64,000 bases of DNA from Epiperipatus broadwayi (GCA_028023455.1 JAQFVV010000031.1:930001-994000), one strand, 5' to 3'. Numbered from the stretch's first letter, positions 9,732 through 22,945 are shown. The notes: a model not told the origin generated them from the sequence alone. Made by a program: numbers and translations.

Positions 9732-11942
9732 TGAAGCAATGGATCTGGAAGTCCGATCCATGCTTCACAGCCATTGTAAACCTGGGTTAATTTTATATCC
9801 AAGTATCAACAGGGTTTTGCATTAAATATAAAATTAACATGTTTCATTTTGTACATTTAACGCTTATTAAATTAGCTATTTATTTTAAAATATTTCTTTT
9901 AAAATAAAATTCTGTTTAAGATTAAATTGTTATTAAAATTTCCTTTTCAAAATTTATTAATCAAACATATATATACGAAAGTGTGTATATATATATAATT
10001 AAATGCAAAATTCTGTTGAATTAAAATGTTATTTTATTAAAAGAAATAATAAGATATTTTTCTTTTATTTTTTGTTAAAATATGGCGTATGATTTTATTT
10101 TAAGATAAGCCTGCTAGCATTTCTAAAGGAATAGCATGTTCAATTAGTTAGTCCATTCAAGGCAAATTAAAAATGGCCATTTTAATTAAATCAAATTCAA
10201 AGTTTGATTTTATTTTAAGATAAGCCTGCTAGCATTTCTAAAGGAATAGCATGTTCAATTAGTTAGTCCATTCAAGGCAAATTAAAGATGGCCTTTTTAA
10301 TTAAATCAAATTCAAAGTTTAATTTAAGTATATTTTTAGCAAAAAGTTACTTCGAAACAAAAGAGCGTCGGGAGCTTATCAAGATTTAAAATCATATGCA
10401 AAACAATAGAAAAGTATCTCCAGAAAGGTATAAAAGGTGGGGAGAACAAAAGACTAGATTATTCAGATTCTGCTTTTAAAATCAGTCTTATGCTTATTCA
10501 TGCAGATCCTGTGCTTTGAGTATTCAGATTTTGTTCGTTAAATTAACCTGATTTTGTGCTTGAAAATTTATTCAGATCCTGTGCTTTGAAGATTCGGCAT
10601 TTTGTGCTTTAAGTGATCCTCCTAGATTGCTCTGAAAATAAATGCGGAAAACAATGGAGTCCTAGTTTTGTGGAAAATTCCTGTTATGAGTTCCAACATG
10701 TGACTTGTTAAAAGTTCTATTAATTTGGGGGACGTGACCATGTACGGCAGCTAGGCTCATCAGCTTTGCCTGCCACTGGGGTCCTAAATCCACTAAAATG
10801 CCGTAATGTGTCAAACCAATAGTAAACCCAAACTGTGAGCCTGTGTGTGTGCCCTTCGCGCAAAAATGCTGCATATTTCAAATTCCTTTGTCCGGACAAA
10901 TCACTCTACATACGTAATCAAGCCATAGACGTCGAGGGAACTGGACCAAAGGAACAAGGACTGGTAACATATATCTCTCATGAACTATTATTTTACCTTT
11001 TTAATAGATACCTTTCGCTAATTGTTTCTTTAATTTATATTCATAATGTAACTGTTTTTCTCTTATTAGATTTATATTTATCTCATCTATTTTATACTTA
11101 AATTTTTCCCCTTCACTATTCCTCATTTTAATGTGTTATATAAATGCTTTCTTGTTTCATTTTTCCATTTAAAAATATTTCCAATTTAAAATAATCTCTG
11201 TAAATTAAATACTAGTTAAGTTTCCTTTTCTTTGCCAACTTGATCTCCTCGATAATGCTTACTTTGTTCGCTTTTAGTCCCATAGTTAAATATTAGTTAT
11301 TTATAGATGTCTTTAAATATTTTAAAATTGTTTTTAAGGCACAAAGCAAGTAGAGAATGCTTTGTGAAAGAATCATTTTAATTTTGCTTTATCGAGGGGA
11401 CACGAGTTAATAATTTTACTTAAATTGGGAAGTAATACTTAGACTGCAAAATATTATGTAATGGCCATCTGCCTTATTGTAAAATTACTTATCAGTAATC
11501 AATCAGAGAATAGCGGAGATAGTTAAACATTTCTAATATTTTAAAAGTATGTTTATTAAAATATATTATTTAAACTATAAAGCTTAAGTCTTCTAATGTT
11601 ATTTCAACCCTTTATTAGCTTAACCTTTTATATTACTTGTCCAATGATACAAGCACGCACCAACACTCAACTCATGTTATATTACGTGCACATTTGATTT
11701 AGTTAGTTCCGCAAGTATTCTAGTCCACTGACTCTGCCTGATGCTAAGCTGTGGTCCAGGGTTGTAAATATTTTATGCATGACTCGGATATGTTGTTGGT
11801 TCGTGGTTAGACTCGAAAATAGATGAATAGGGCAGGGGTCTTAGTATTCTTGATTTTTATATCTCACATATAAGTGGCCTCAAGGTACTTTTGCCTAGTA
11901 TTTGAACTGGGTTAAACCAATATATATCATTCGACCGGCAGA
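9732..11942 (+). mobile_element. 3' long terminal repeat of LTR retrotransposon A
   Basis: The partner of 3787-5903. It starts TGAAGCAATGGATC after a short purine run (GGGAAA, a weak polypurine tract) and ends GACCGGCAGA. The terminal dinucleotide is apparently mutated from CA. It is about 95 bp longer than the 5' LTR, mainly because of a 115-bp tandem duplication at 10091-10320. The many point differences from the 5' LTR mean the insertion is not recent. TATA box at 10429, splice donor copy at 10964. Confidence 0.85.
10091..10320 (+). repeat. 115-bp tandem duplication within the 3' LTR
   Basis: Two adjacent copies beginning GATTTTATTTTAAGATAAGC at 10091 and 10206. The 5' LTR has a single copy (about 4163-4280), so the duplication arose after the element inserted or by unequal exchange in one LTR. 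Confidence 0.85.
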
Positions 11943-12084
11943 ATATAGATATTTTCTTTTTACAACTCACTGGTTTCTAAACAAACTTCTTTTGCTTTGT
12001 TCCATAGTGATAGTATAACTCCATGTTTTGTATTTCTGATGTGATTGGGTGTATATGCTAAGTATTTTCTTTTATGTGTGAGTT

Positions 12085-12340
12085 TTCTGTTGTACCGGTC
12101 GAAATCGTGTGTTCATTCAGCATGACCTAGAATCCAAGCAAAAGGTCATCAATCTAGCATATGCAAGATACGTAAGTCAGGAACAATATTAAATGTTAAC
12201 CTATTTACCTGTGCTCCAAGGGTCTATGACTATATGAGCAACATTTTTGATGATACTATAAGTTTTCAATTGACTCCGGTCCTAGCAATGAGAACAGTGT
12301 GAGCACAGAGACTTGGAAATTAAATATAACAATTAAAGAA
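12085..12340 (-). mobile_element. LTR 3'-end fragment C (related family)
   Basis: Read in reverse complement, it ends ATTTCGACCGGTACA, like the end of LTR B (TTTTGACCGGTACA) and LTR A. Before that it shows TTGCTTGGATTCTAGGTCAT, matching the TTGCTTAGAATTTGAAT block of B, and GTAAATAGGTTAACAT, matching ACAAATAGGTTAGAAT of B. The rest of the LTR is not recognisable further right. It lies about 140 bp from the end of LTR A, in the opposite orientation. Confidence 0.5.
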
Positions 12341-12668
12341 TTGTACAGATTATTGCTTAATATTAATTAATAATCAGAGATTTAATAATATTCAAGGCAA
12401 CATTAAAAAAAAGAATTTAATTAATAATCTAAAGAAAATCTCATTCAATTAGAGAACAATATAACTCAATCAAATAATTAATATTAGATTCAGACAATGA
12501 ATGATAAATACTATAATACAGAGAAATGATATAATATAAATTTATTAAATGATTAAATAGTAGTTCCATGATTATAAGTGAAACAAAATATATGTGTAGA
12601 ATGTTCATACCATATTATTACAAATTAAACAAGTGAACATACTTATTTGGTTTTTACATTACTATGCT
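12341..12668. other. AT-rich spacer, nothing recognised
   Basis: A/T-rich sequence, apart from short TTAATTAAT-type words, with no coding or repeat signal. Confidence 0.6.
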
Positions 12669-12845
12669 GTTAATATATAAATTTGATTTGTGCGATTAAT
12701 ATATAAAATTGGTTTGTGCGGTTAATATATAAATTTGATTTGGGCGATTAATATATAAAATTGGTTTATGCAGTTAATATATAAATATAAAATTGGCTGG
12801 TGTGCTTAATATATAAATATAAAATTGTTTGATGTGGTTAATATG
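12669..12845 (+). repeat. Minisatellite, 26-bp units alternating in two forms, then about 32-bp units
   Basis: Units of GTTAATATATAAATTTGATT plus TGTGCG alternate with ATTAATATATAAAATTGGTT plus TGTGCG, giving a 52-bp higher-order period. The last two units gain a TAAATA insert. About six units in all. Confidence 0.85.
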
Positions 12846-14275
12846 CCAAGGTTATGGAATAAATTAATTTGATAATCAATAATACATTGTAGCTTAATCC
12901 TCATTTAAAATATTACAAATTCACACTAATGGATTTTATTATAACATTAAACATACAAGTAAAAGTTTATGATGTATGGTTTTAAGAGTGTGTGTGGTCA
13001 CATGTCTCCTTGATTTAGGAGATCACTCAAATGTGTGAGAGTAAGATGGTTCGGTCTAAAAGAAGCTGTAACTATATAATTGATCTAAAAAATTAAATAG
13101 AATAGCTGCTCAGATAATTAACTATATAATTAAATGAATGTGTATATAGACTGACCCCCTCCCCAGCTAATCATCTGACAAATTACAGTATGTTTTAAAT
13201 ATATATATACTACTTTTTTATATAAATAGATGTAATGATGAGTATTTTCCTACATTTTTAATAATAATAATATTTCATACTATTTGAATAATGATGATAT
13301 ACTTACTCATTCACATACCTTGTACACTTACATATATCCCTCACAACAAAAACCACATCTTAAAACAATTCCCATAAGCTTATTCCTTATCAAATCTTGA
13401 GACTATATGTTCGTTCAATCAAATACAATACAGTAATGCCCAAGTTTCAAGCCATTTTGATCAGTGTAAAAAGCTTAGACAAAAATTTAAATTCCCAAAA
13501 TATACACAAGACGAATGATTATCAAACATTTTAAATAGCTCAAAATAACCAAATAATATCTATGACAAAAATCAGAACTAAAAAAAAAAAAAAAATCACA
13601 ACTAAAAAAGGTCTGCAATAAAAATTTGTTAATCAATTTAAACATACTTTATTTACTGTAATGTTAGATCTCTTCATTTTATTCATTCAGTATAAAGTAA
13701 ATGACAATGTTGTTATTTATATGCAAAATTAATATATTATTTATTTCTATAAATAAAAGCGCAAAAAAATGAATGTTAAATGAAAAACAAAATTGGATCA
13801 AACTACAATATAAGAAAAATTTGAACATCTGGAATCCATAATAAAATATGGCTTAAAATAAAAAAGACCAACATTAACAAAACAAAAATTTATAAACGTA
13901 TTCTAAATTTAAAAAAACAAACAGCTGTTTATTACATTTATCATATATTACAAATTAGTAAAAAAAAAAAAAAATTACTATATTTATCATATATTACAAA
14001 TTATTAAAAAAATAATGTCAAAATCAAACATTAATGAAATTAAGTAGATATCACATTCAAACTAAGAAACTGAACTAAAGATATATATTATGAATAATGT
14101 ATTTAAATAATTCTAATAAATATCAAAAGAATTGAAAATGAAAACTAAATATATATGACCACAACGTCAATATAAAAAATAATTTTAAAGTTGTTGTTTT
14201 TTTTAATGTTTCATTCTGGAATTATCATCAGAATAAATCATTCTAACTATATTCTGCTAAAAATAGAAATATATT
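12846..14275. other. AT-rich stretch, nothing recognised
   Basis: There are poly-A tracts at about 13570 and 13965. A 25-bp word (TATTTATCATATATTACAAATTA) recurs within 60 bp near 13940 and 13980. No coding signal. Confidence 0.55.
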
Positions 14276-14515
14276 AATAACGTGAAAGGCTAAAACCTTC
14301 ACAGAAGCACCTTAAAAATGCTTATTTGACAGCCAATCAGATGCAATAATGACTGCATGTGGAACTCAATTCAAGAACACAAGTCTTTTTCTCGTGGTTC
14401 TGGCATGTGTTCTTGAATTGAGAGTTCCACGTGCAGTCATTATTGCATCTGATTGGCTGTCAAATAAGCATTTTTAGGCGCTTCTGTCAAAGGTTTTAGC
14501 CTTTCACGTTATTAT
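14276..14515. mobile_element. Palindromic MITE (foldback element), about 240 bp
   Basis: The left arm 14276-14380 and right arm 14406-14513 are near-perfect reverse complements over about 105 bp (AATAACGTGAAAGGCTAAAA ... TTTTAGCCTTTCACGTTATT), with a 25-bp loop. The arms include GACAGCCAATCAGATGCAAT, which contains a CCAAT box. Half-copies sit at 2407 and 2769. There is no coding capacity, so a transposase would act in trans. The exact ends are blurred by flanking TAATAA, so the target duplication is unresolved. Confidence 0.8.
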
Positions 14516-15470
<955 letters not shown>

Positions 15471-18400
15471 CACTATAAGAAAATATTTTTGTTTTGTTTT
15501 TCAGAAGCAAAATAAATAAGAAAAAAAATCAAATATGACAATTTAAGTTTTGAACATAGTTAAAGTTAACAAGTACATCTAAAGATTAGTGAGTTAATTG
15601 ATTTTTTATACAGTTTGGCAAATATTTGCATTGTGTGGTGTCTAAAAAAAAAAAATTTCTAACCAGACATTAAATGAAAAAAAAAATGGCATCTATTTGT
15701 TGTTGTTTTTTTTCCTTTTAGCAAAAAAAAAAAGCTTTCATTAAAAGTTTGAAAAATAAACATATCATAATGTGATTCATATTATAGTGCTGATGGTGGC
15801 AGATTTTCCAATTCAAATGATATATTCTACAAAATGTTATTATAATTTTAAATGCAAGCTATAAATATTTTGATTTAGTAATTAATATTCAAAAATTCAG
15901 ATGATTTACCAGCTAGTAATGAAAGAAAATTTTTCAGCAATTTTTAACTTGGATTATCAATTTAAGAAGGAGAATCAATATAAATATATTGACAACTTTT
16001 TAAGTGAAAAGTAGACTTGGATAGATTATGGTACAACACAAATCCTAAAATATTACTGCTGTTTTTAACAAGTTAAGAGATAATGCATTTCATCATTAAA
16101 ATATGACAAATGTCACTAAATTATTTATATAGAGGATTATTATTTTGTCAAAATTATTATATAGAAGGAAGGCATGGGATCTCCTATTGTCATAACATAA
16201 AGGCATAGGGAAAAAATTGTTTTAAGATGCTTTATAATATTCTAATGATATTGAATCTACTATCACAAAAACATACCTTTAATGAATTAGTGAAAACAGT
16301 AACAAACTTTCTAAAAAATTATTTCATAGTGAATTTGAACACAATTTTCATGGAAAAATCCGGCTTCATTTACATTACAAACATATCCCAAAGATAATCA
16401 ACAAAAGAGGATTAACATTAAATCTATCCTTGATAGATATAGAAAAATAGAATAAAAAGAAGAGCTTCAATTAGATAACATATTGAAAGTATTCAGAAAG
16501 AAATGGCTTTTGCAGACAAAGTTAAAAAACGCCATCACAAAATTTTAAACAAAGACTAAAGAATCACCACAAAAAATACATGGGTGTATTTATTATCATG
16601 AATTGGTTTATATATTGTAGCCATCACAAACCTTACAATTAACTTTTTTTCATTACTATCACTTTTCACTCCCAACATGACTCTTAATGATGTTGATACT
16701 AAATATAAAAAAATCCTTAGTTTAATATCTAAAAAAAAATTTATTCCAAGCCCTTAATAGAATAATATTACATTTTGAGACAAGTTTAATAACTAATAGA
16801 TTTTTACTTATACTAATATGCATATATGAGAAAAATTGTTTACATGAATTTAAAGTAAACAATTATATATTAGTAAGTAATTATGAAATATTATGGAAAT
16901 AAACTACTCTTCACATATGCACTATAACTTCCGCAATATTTCATATGTGTATAAATCACTACAATATCAATTATTATTACAATATGTAATTAATATATTT
17001 ATTATATTTCTAAGAGCACTTATTTTATAAAAGAAATTATGTTAGAAAAAGAAGATAATAAGAAAATTTTAAATATCTATAGCAATGTTAAATTATAATA
17101 TAAACAAAAGAAATTATAATGTTAATCTATTAATACCTTCAATCAATTAAAATAAGTGAAATATAATAATATCTATGAAAAGTAGCATATTTCTGTCAAT
17201 GGGTGTAGACTTTCCAAGAAGAATTGGTTTCAAAAAAAATTTTAAAAATATTTTGAAGATATTTTTGTTAATCTCAAACAATTCAATTATGTATGGCATA
17301 GGAATTATAGTAGAGTGACAAATTATCTGCATCATATGTATCTTAGCTATATTAAACAAGCTGCACTTACATAAGATTATAAGGTTCAACAGCTATATGC
17401 CATAGATTTAATCAAAATGATTGTCTCAGGATATAAGCAAAGGTCAAACAATTTAAACATAAGTATAAAGAGATTTATATTGGTATAAAGTTTTAATACC
17501 CAGTAGTGACAGTAGCAAATTCAAAAGTTACATGTTTCTAATTTAAGCCAAACTGTAAAAGAAAAACAAAATTTTAATCAACTAAACGGAAGTATTAAGT
17601 TGACCTTGTTACTTTGATGCTAGAATAATATCTCATGAATTTGGAGCAACTGACAAATACATGATAAACCTACAAATAAATTATGGGAGAGTTAAATAAT
17701 TTATATTAATTTACTGATAATGACTGAAAATTCAAAAATCCTCCCTTTCATTTAATATTAAAATAGCACTTATATATATAGATGTGCTTATATATAAATT
17801 CATAAACTACATAATGATTAAAAATTAGTCAATCTTGTTTTTTTATATATATGATTGTAAATAAAATAATATAATTTAAATTTAATCTTATGGCTAATGT
17901 TGTTATTTCAAATTATATTATTTATATAAGTTTTATATAAATATGCATGTTAAAAATGAAACTTCCAAAATGTCTAAAGTTAAATAGACTGATTTTTTTT
18001 TAAATATACACAAACAATTGTTTCTTGAATTATATAATGTTTGCTCATTTAGTTTGACAAAAATTAGTATTGTGCATTTGTATATTTCTTGTCACAATTT
18101 GAGTTTACAGACTTCCTACTATATGGTTGTTGATACATAGAATTCTTTGTAGTTCATCAGGGAGATCTGTATGAGGGATCCTGCCACATTACATAGTCAT
18201 TAAAAAGATGAAAATAAAAACTAGCCATAACATATTAAAGTTAACCAACTTTTCAAGAATGGAACAAATGCTTATTCTGAAAATATTCTTGGTAACACTC
18301 AAACATGCTACTTTAAAACTATTTAGCATTTTAAAGACCAGGCTAAACAAGGTTACCATTATGATATAATATGATTTTATAAATATGTTTATTTTATGAT

Positions 18401-18988
18401 TATAAAAAAGTTTAGATGTCTAGGCAACAGAGAATATATTGATCAAATATTAATATTTTGTGTTAATACTTATTACTATAATTAAATAATATTGTGCTAA
18501 TAAAAAAAGGACTGTGGGTAGCCTTTAAAATCAAGAAAAAATGAAAAATACATTTTATTTCAAACAAATAACAATAAAATAATATAAATATTATTTTAAA
18601 AAATGATTTCCAAACTTAGGCAGTACCCTAATACTATATTATTGTTCAGTAAATGGATGTCTAGCTATTTTAAGTAAAAAGTTAAGTGAGATGAAAAATC
18701 ATTAAAACCATTATCATACACCAATTGAAAATCTGGTTAATAAGCATTCTTTGTATTGGAAAAGACTTTGTTCGGTAGTAGATTCTTTAAAGGCTGCATA
18801 TTTATCTTAATATATAAAAATTAAACAGTTATTTAGCATTCTTTATTAAAAATAATATACATATAATGTTACTACTATACACATATTGTACTCTCTTAAA
18901 TCTGATATATCTAACATCAATGCCAACATGGCCAACCACTTTTAATTCATTATCCATGACTATGAATATCCACTTTAGATAATTATCT
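15471..18988. other. 3.5 kb of AT-rich DNA, nothing recognised
   Basis: No protein motif on either strand. The longest frame (17389-17147, minus, 80 codons) is Ile/Leu/Phe-rich, as expected from chance in AT-rich DNA. No repeat here has a partner elsewhere in the window that I could see. Confidence 0.5.
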
Positions 18989-18996
18989 CACTATAG
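18989..18996 (+). other. 8-bp target site duplication (left)
   Basis: CACTATAG immediately before the hAT terminus. It is repeated exactly at 21220-21227. Confidence 0.9.
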
Positions 18997-21219
18997 CAGG
19001 GGTGGGAAAATAGTGGCCCACAGGCCACATGCAGCCTGCCAAGATAGTCAGAAAAATCCACCTTGAACCAAGATTTCCTTTCCATGTACAACCGAAGGTT
19101 CATCTCATATTTTCCACTAGGAACAACCACGTCAATATGCATGTGAAATGCTTTTCTAGTCGATCTGCTTAATTTCAATTTTGTCTTCACAACAGTAAAT
19201 ATATAAATTTCCAACTTTAGTGAAACCATGTACCCTCCGAAAACCGTAAAATCGGTGATAAATAATGTGTTTAATAAAGAATGGACAAACAAATATTTCT
19301 TTGGTAATGTAGGGAATATAGCAGTGTATTTATTGTGTCATGAAACGATAGCCTCTGAAATGAAACCACGAAACAAAACATAGCGAATTTGACTGCAAAC
19401 TTTCCAAGGAAAAATGCAAAATAAAAGCTGTGGAGTGTGTGGAAATGCTGAAGAAGCAACAAACATTATTTACAAAGCAATTAACACTTCAAAATAGTGC
19501 TACAGAAGCAAATTTCATGGTAGACTACAACTTTGCTAAATGCAACAAGCCTTTTTCAGATGGCAAGTTTATTAAACAGTGTATGGTAGAATGTGCAAGA
19601 GTATTGTGTCCTGATGTAAGAAGAAAATTTGAAAGCATTTCATTGTCAAGAAGAACTACAGTGTGATGCATTGACTAAATTAATAGTAAACTCACAGAAC
19701 AGCTGAAGGCTATGAGCAAAGATTTTGTTTGGTTTTCTTTGGCACTGGATGAGAGCACAGATAATAAAGACACTGCACAATTACTCATCTTCATCCATGG
19801 AATTCATGAAAATTAGAGGAATTACTTGGCCTAGAATGAATGAAAGATAGAACCACTGATCAGGAATTGCTTGAGTGTGCTGTGAAGTGTGTGGAGAAAA
19901 GTGGCTTGTCCTGGAACAAAATGACAAGCATTACAACAGATTTGGTCAGAGCTTTCAGTGGAAAAATTGTAGGTATGATTAAACTTTTAAAAAACAAGTT
20001 ACAAGCACAAGATACAGACAGTGATATCTTGTCTTTTCATTGCATTTTGCACCAGGAGAGCCTTTGTAAAGATGTGCTGAACTTAAAGTATGTGGTAGAT
20101 CCTATTGTTAGTGCGGTGAACACAATCAGAGCAAGGATACTCCACCATCGGCAGATGAAATCTTTTCTTGAGAATATGGAGGCAGAGAATGAAGACCTAA
20201 TTTACCACAATAGTGTGAGGTGGTTGAGACTGGGCAAGGTGATAAAAAGAGTCTGGGCATTGCAGAATAAAATCCTCTTATTTCTGGACATGAAGGGGAT
20301 ATCTAATAATTTTGTTACAAAAATAGGATATGAGGAGTGGAGATATGAGATGATGCTTGTAGCAGAGGTATTTGAAAAATTGAATGAACTGAATGTGATC
20401 TTACAGGAAAGGGAGTTGTTTGCACATGAAATGTGAAAGCATGTAAAATCATTCAAAGCAAAACTATGTCTATTTGCCAGGCAAACAGGTGGGAGCAATT
20501 TTTGTCATTTCCCTTTATTAGAAAAACAGAAAGTGCCTGAAAGTGTTTCTACTAAGATTAGGGATCATCTGCAGAGTTTGGAGGACAAAGTCACAAAAGG
20601 ATTTCAGGACTAAATTGAGCCTAGATTCAATTTGCTCTCTCATTCCATCACTGCTGATATTGACACAGCACCTGAGGAGCGGCATCTTGAACTTATTGAT
20701 ATGCAGTCAGATCAATACTGTGAAATAAATGTTTAATGCCGTGACATTAGTTGACTTTTACAAATCTTTGTCTGCTGAAAAATTTCCATGTATGAAGAAA
20801 TTTGCTGGGAAAATGTTCTCTATATTTGGGTCTATATATATGTGAGCAAAGTTTTTCTTGCTTGAAGATTAACAAGAGTAAAATATAAATGATCTTTGAG
20901 GGACCTTAACTCGCAGGATGTGATGAGAATCTCAACAAGCAATCTCACTCCTGATTTCAAAAAAATTGTAGAAAAGTATGATAGGGTACATTTGTCTCAT
21001 TAAACTGATTCTAAAATTAAATGTGCTTGCAGCTATAAATGATATGAAAGTAGTAAAATAAATAAATTAAATAAAACTGCCACTATTTTATTTTATTTAT
21101 TGATTTTTATGGTACAATTTATACCTTTTCTGAAATGCAATCATTTTAAAAGGTGCGGCCCTCCGCTAACCTCCACTTCGACAAAGTGGACTGGAAGCCA
21201 AAACAATTGCCCACCCTTG
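18997..21219 (+). mobile_element. hAT transposon, complete ends (2223 bp)
   Basis: The left end CAGGGGTGGGAAAATAGTGG and the reverse complement of the right end, CAAGGGTGGGCAATTGTTTT, are the short imperfect terminal inverted repeats typical of hAT elements (CAGGGGTGGGCAA type). The subterminal TGGCCCACAGGCC also matches this type. An exact 8-bp duplication, CACTATAG, flanks both ends, which is the hAT signature. Inside lies a decayed transposase gene in the same orientation. Confidence 0.92.
19265..21010 (+). pseudogene. hAT transposase, ZBED/GTF2IRD2-like, decayed
   Basis: Recognisable parts occur in order. A BED-like zinc-finger start near 19320-19350 (AVYLLCHETIASEMK) has a Tyr where the first zinc Cys is expected. 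LTLQNSATEANFMVDYNFAK and then CNKPFSDGKFIKQCMVECAR follow at 19480-19600. VWFSLALDESTDNKDTAQLL at 19728-19785 holds the first catalytic Asp (LDESTD). ITTDLVRAFSGKIVGMIK at 19930-19985 keeps the second Asp region (family: TTDGAPAMxG). SVRWLRLGKVIKRVWAL lies at 20213-20263. A C-terminal LTPDFKKIVEKYD remnant is at about 20949-20985. Stops and frameshifts (for example 19665, 19815, 20434, 20612) and a broken hATC dimerisation/third-acid region make it inactive. The longest intact piece is 19840-20436 (198 codons). Confidence 0.88.
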
Positions 21220-21227
21220 CACTATAG
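21220..21227 (+). other. 8-bp target site duplication (right)
   Basis: CACTATAG directly after the right end of the hAT element; pairs with 18989-18996. Confidence 0.9.
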
Positions 21228-21746
21228 TATTAGCCGGTTCTATTATAAAATGAATATATATATAATCTAAGCCTATTTAAAAAGTTAGACAATTATTTCT
21301 TTTATATAACTTATTGAATATCTATTACCAATTCAGATTTGTTTAATTATCATTTGTATTAGTAATTTTTATAGAAATATTCTTTATGTTGTTACTGTAA
21401 TTGACTAAATATATTATTAACAAAATATGTTTCTATTAAGTCCAACTACCATTTATTTAGACACAGATTTTTTATTATATATTACGTTTTTAATTAAAAG
21501 ATAATATTTTTATTTTTTGAAACTATTGTTTCAAAAAATAAAAATTCAGCAACTTTATACATGTAAAATGAATGAATGAAGAAATATTAAAAATGAAATT
21601 CAAGTTTTTTTATTAAACTTTTTTTCCTTATAACCTATAGATATACAAATGCAACCTTTAGAAAACTATGGCACAATAAAGATTTTAGAAACCACAAAAT
21701 ATTTCAAATAATATTTTTTGCTAGTAAAAATAAACTGATATGTTTA
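21228..21746. other. AT-rich spacer, nothing recognised
   Basis: One local palindrome near 21517-21547 (TATTTTTTGAAAC ... GTTTCAAAAAATA). No other structure. Confidence 0.55.
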
Positions 21747-22211
21747 ATAATTTTAATGCGCAAATACGCGCACAACAACCGAGCTTCATCAGGATTAAAT
21801 AACAATATATTATAAACTCAAAATAATTATAATATCTAAAGAATAATGCCCGAGCGCTTTCAAGAGAACTTAGCTCTCATAATCATGGGCAACAAAGAAT
21901 AAGCATAGCGTGTTGGTATATGCTAAAATATGCTGATATATGTAAATTAGTTGAAAATAAATGCGTCAGCTCTAAATGATCCATTTCTTAGAGATTTTGT
22001 AACACGCATCTTTCCTATTCATAGCCTTATCATCAATAGCAATAAAACATGCTTCTTTAACTTTTCTCTTAATGTCATTTCTCTCCCTGCAAACTATTCT
22101 TGCATTTTTAGGTTCACATGCATGACCAGCTGATTTCTGAGTTTATAATATATTGTTATTTAATCCTGATGAAGCTCGGTTGTTGTGCGCGTATTTGCGC
22201 ATTAAAATTAT
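21747..22211. mobile_element. Non-autonomous element with 74-bp terminal inverted repeats
   Basis: The arms 21747-21820 and 22138-22211 are, as far as I can see, exact reverse complements over 74 bp. They include a GC-rich block GCGCAAATACGCGCACAACA and CGAGCTTCATCAGGATTAAA. The interior (about 317 bp) has only a short unrelated frame (21951-22133). AT flanks prevent a firm target-duplication call. It resembles a MITE or TIR element. The superfamily is not assigned. Confidence 0.8.
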
Positions 22212-22840
22212 ATACATGTATAGCAAGCACCTGAGTTTAATAATTTCTTTTTGATATGTTTAATGTTTTTTTACATTTTGACAAATATTTTTCTTTTAAT
22301 TTTTTAATTTTTATATACATTTTTTAAAATACAGCAATTTCTTCTCTAATGGATATCAGAAATGTGGTATAAATATAACGTACATTTTATATAATTAAAA
22401 TTGCACATTAAATTAAATCATGTTATCAGCAAATATAATGGAACTTAAAATTAGGCTTTAAATATTATTTTAAAAGCTCATTATTTAATTCATATGCTTT
22501 ATACAGATTGAACATTATTTAAATAAATAAAAGATTAAACAGATTCTAAATATAATGCACAAGAAAAAAGCCTCTCCAGCATTTTCTATAGAATTACAAT
22601 GAAAAACCCACAAAATTCATCAGATTAATCAAGTGACAAGTTTAATTCTAACAACTGAAAAAAAAAAAAAAACCTTACTAGGCAATAGATGGATAGTTAA
22701 ATTTTTTGTATAGGCCAGTTTGCTTGAAAGCAAAATTCTAAAATAGTTTCAAACTTGAATAAATTTCCCCATTTCATGATGTAAACCAAGGATCAAACAT
22801 ATATGAGATAAGTACTATAACTGCTATATTCTAAGGCCTT
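22212..22840. other. AT-rich spacer, nothing recognised
   Basis: A poly-A run at 22660. No motif or partner repeat. Confidence 0.5.
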
Positions 22841-22859
22841 CTTTATTTAATATTAAAGC

Positions 22860-22945
22860 AGTCACTCTGTAGTCAGAGTGAGCTTCATGTTCTCCGTCCT
22901 AAAAACTAACAATCTACAAGGGTTCAAACCCAGCAGTTATACTTA
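22860..22945 (+). mobile_element. Possible tRNA-derived SINE head
   Basis: GGGTTCAAACCC at about 22920 is a good Pol III B box, with a TAGTCAGAGTG 50 bp upstream as a weak A box. No cloverleaf can be closed, so it is not a functional tRNA. It is either a decayed SINE or chance. Confidence 0.3.

Noticed and set aside
10662-11101. Frames on both strands in the 3' LTR (70 and 88 codons)
   Set aside because: They lie in the LTR leader and are not kept open in the 5' LTR, so coding is unlikely.
3782-11946. A clean target site duplication for LTR element A
   Set aside because: The 4-bp flanks are ATAA and ATAT, one mismatch in very AT-rich DNA, so I do not claim it.
20202-20498. A 98-codon minus-strand open frame
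   Set aside because: Shadow of the hAT transposase coding strand; no motif.
22860-22945. A functional tRNA gene
   Set aside because: There is a B box only. No acceptor or anticodon stem can be closed.
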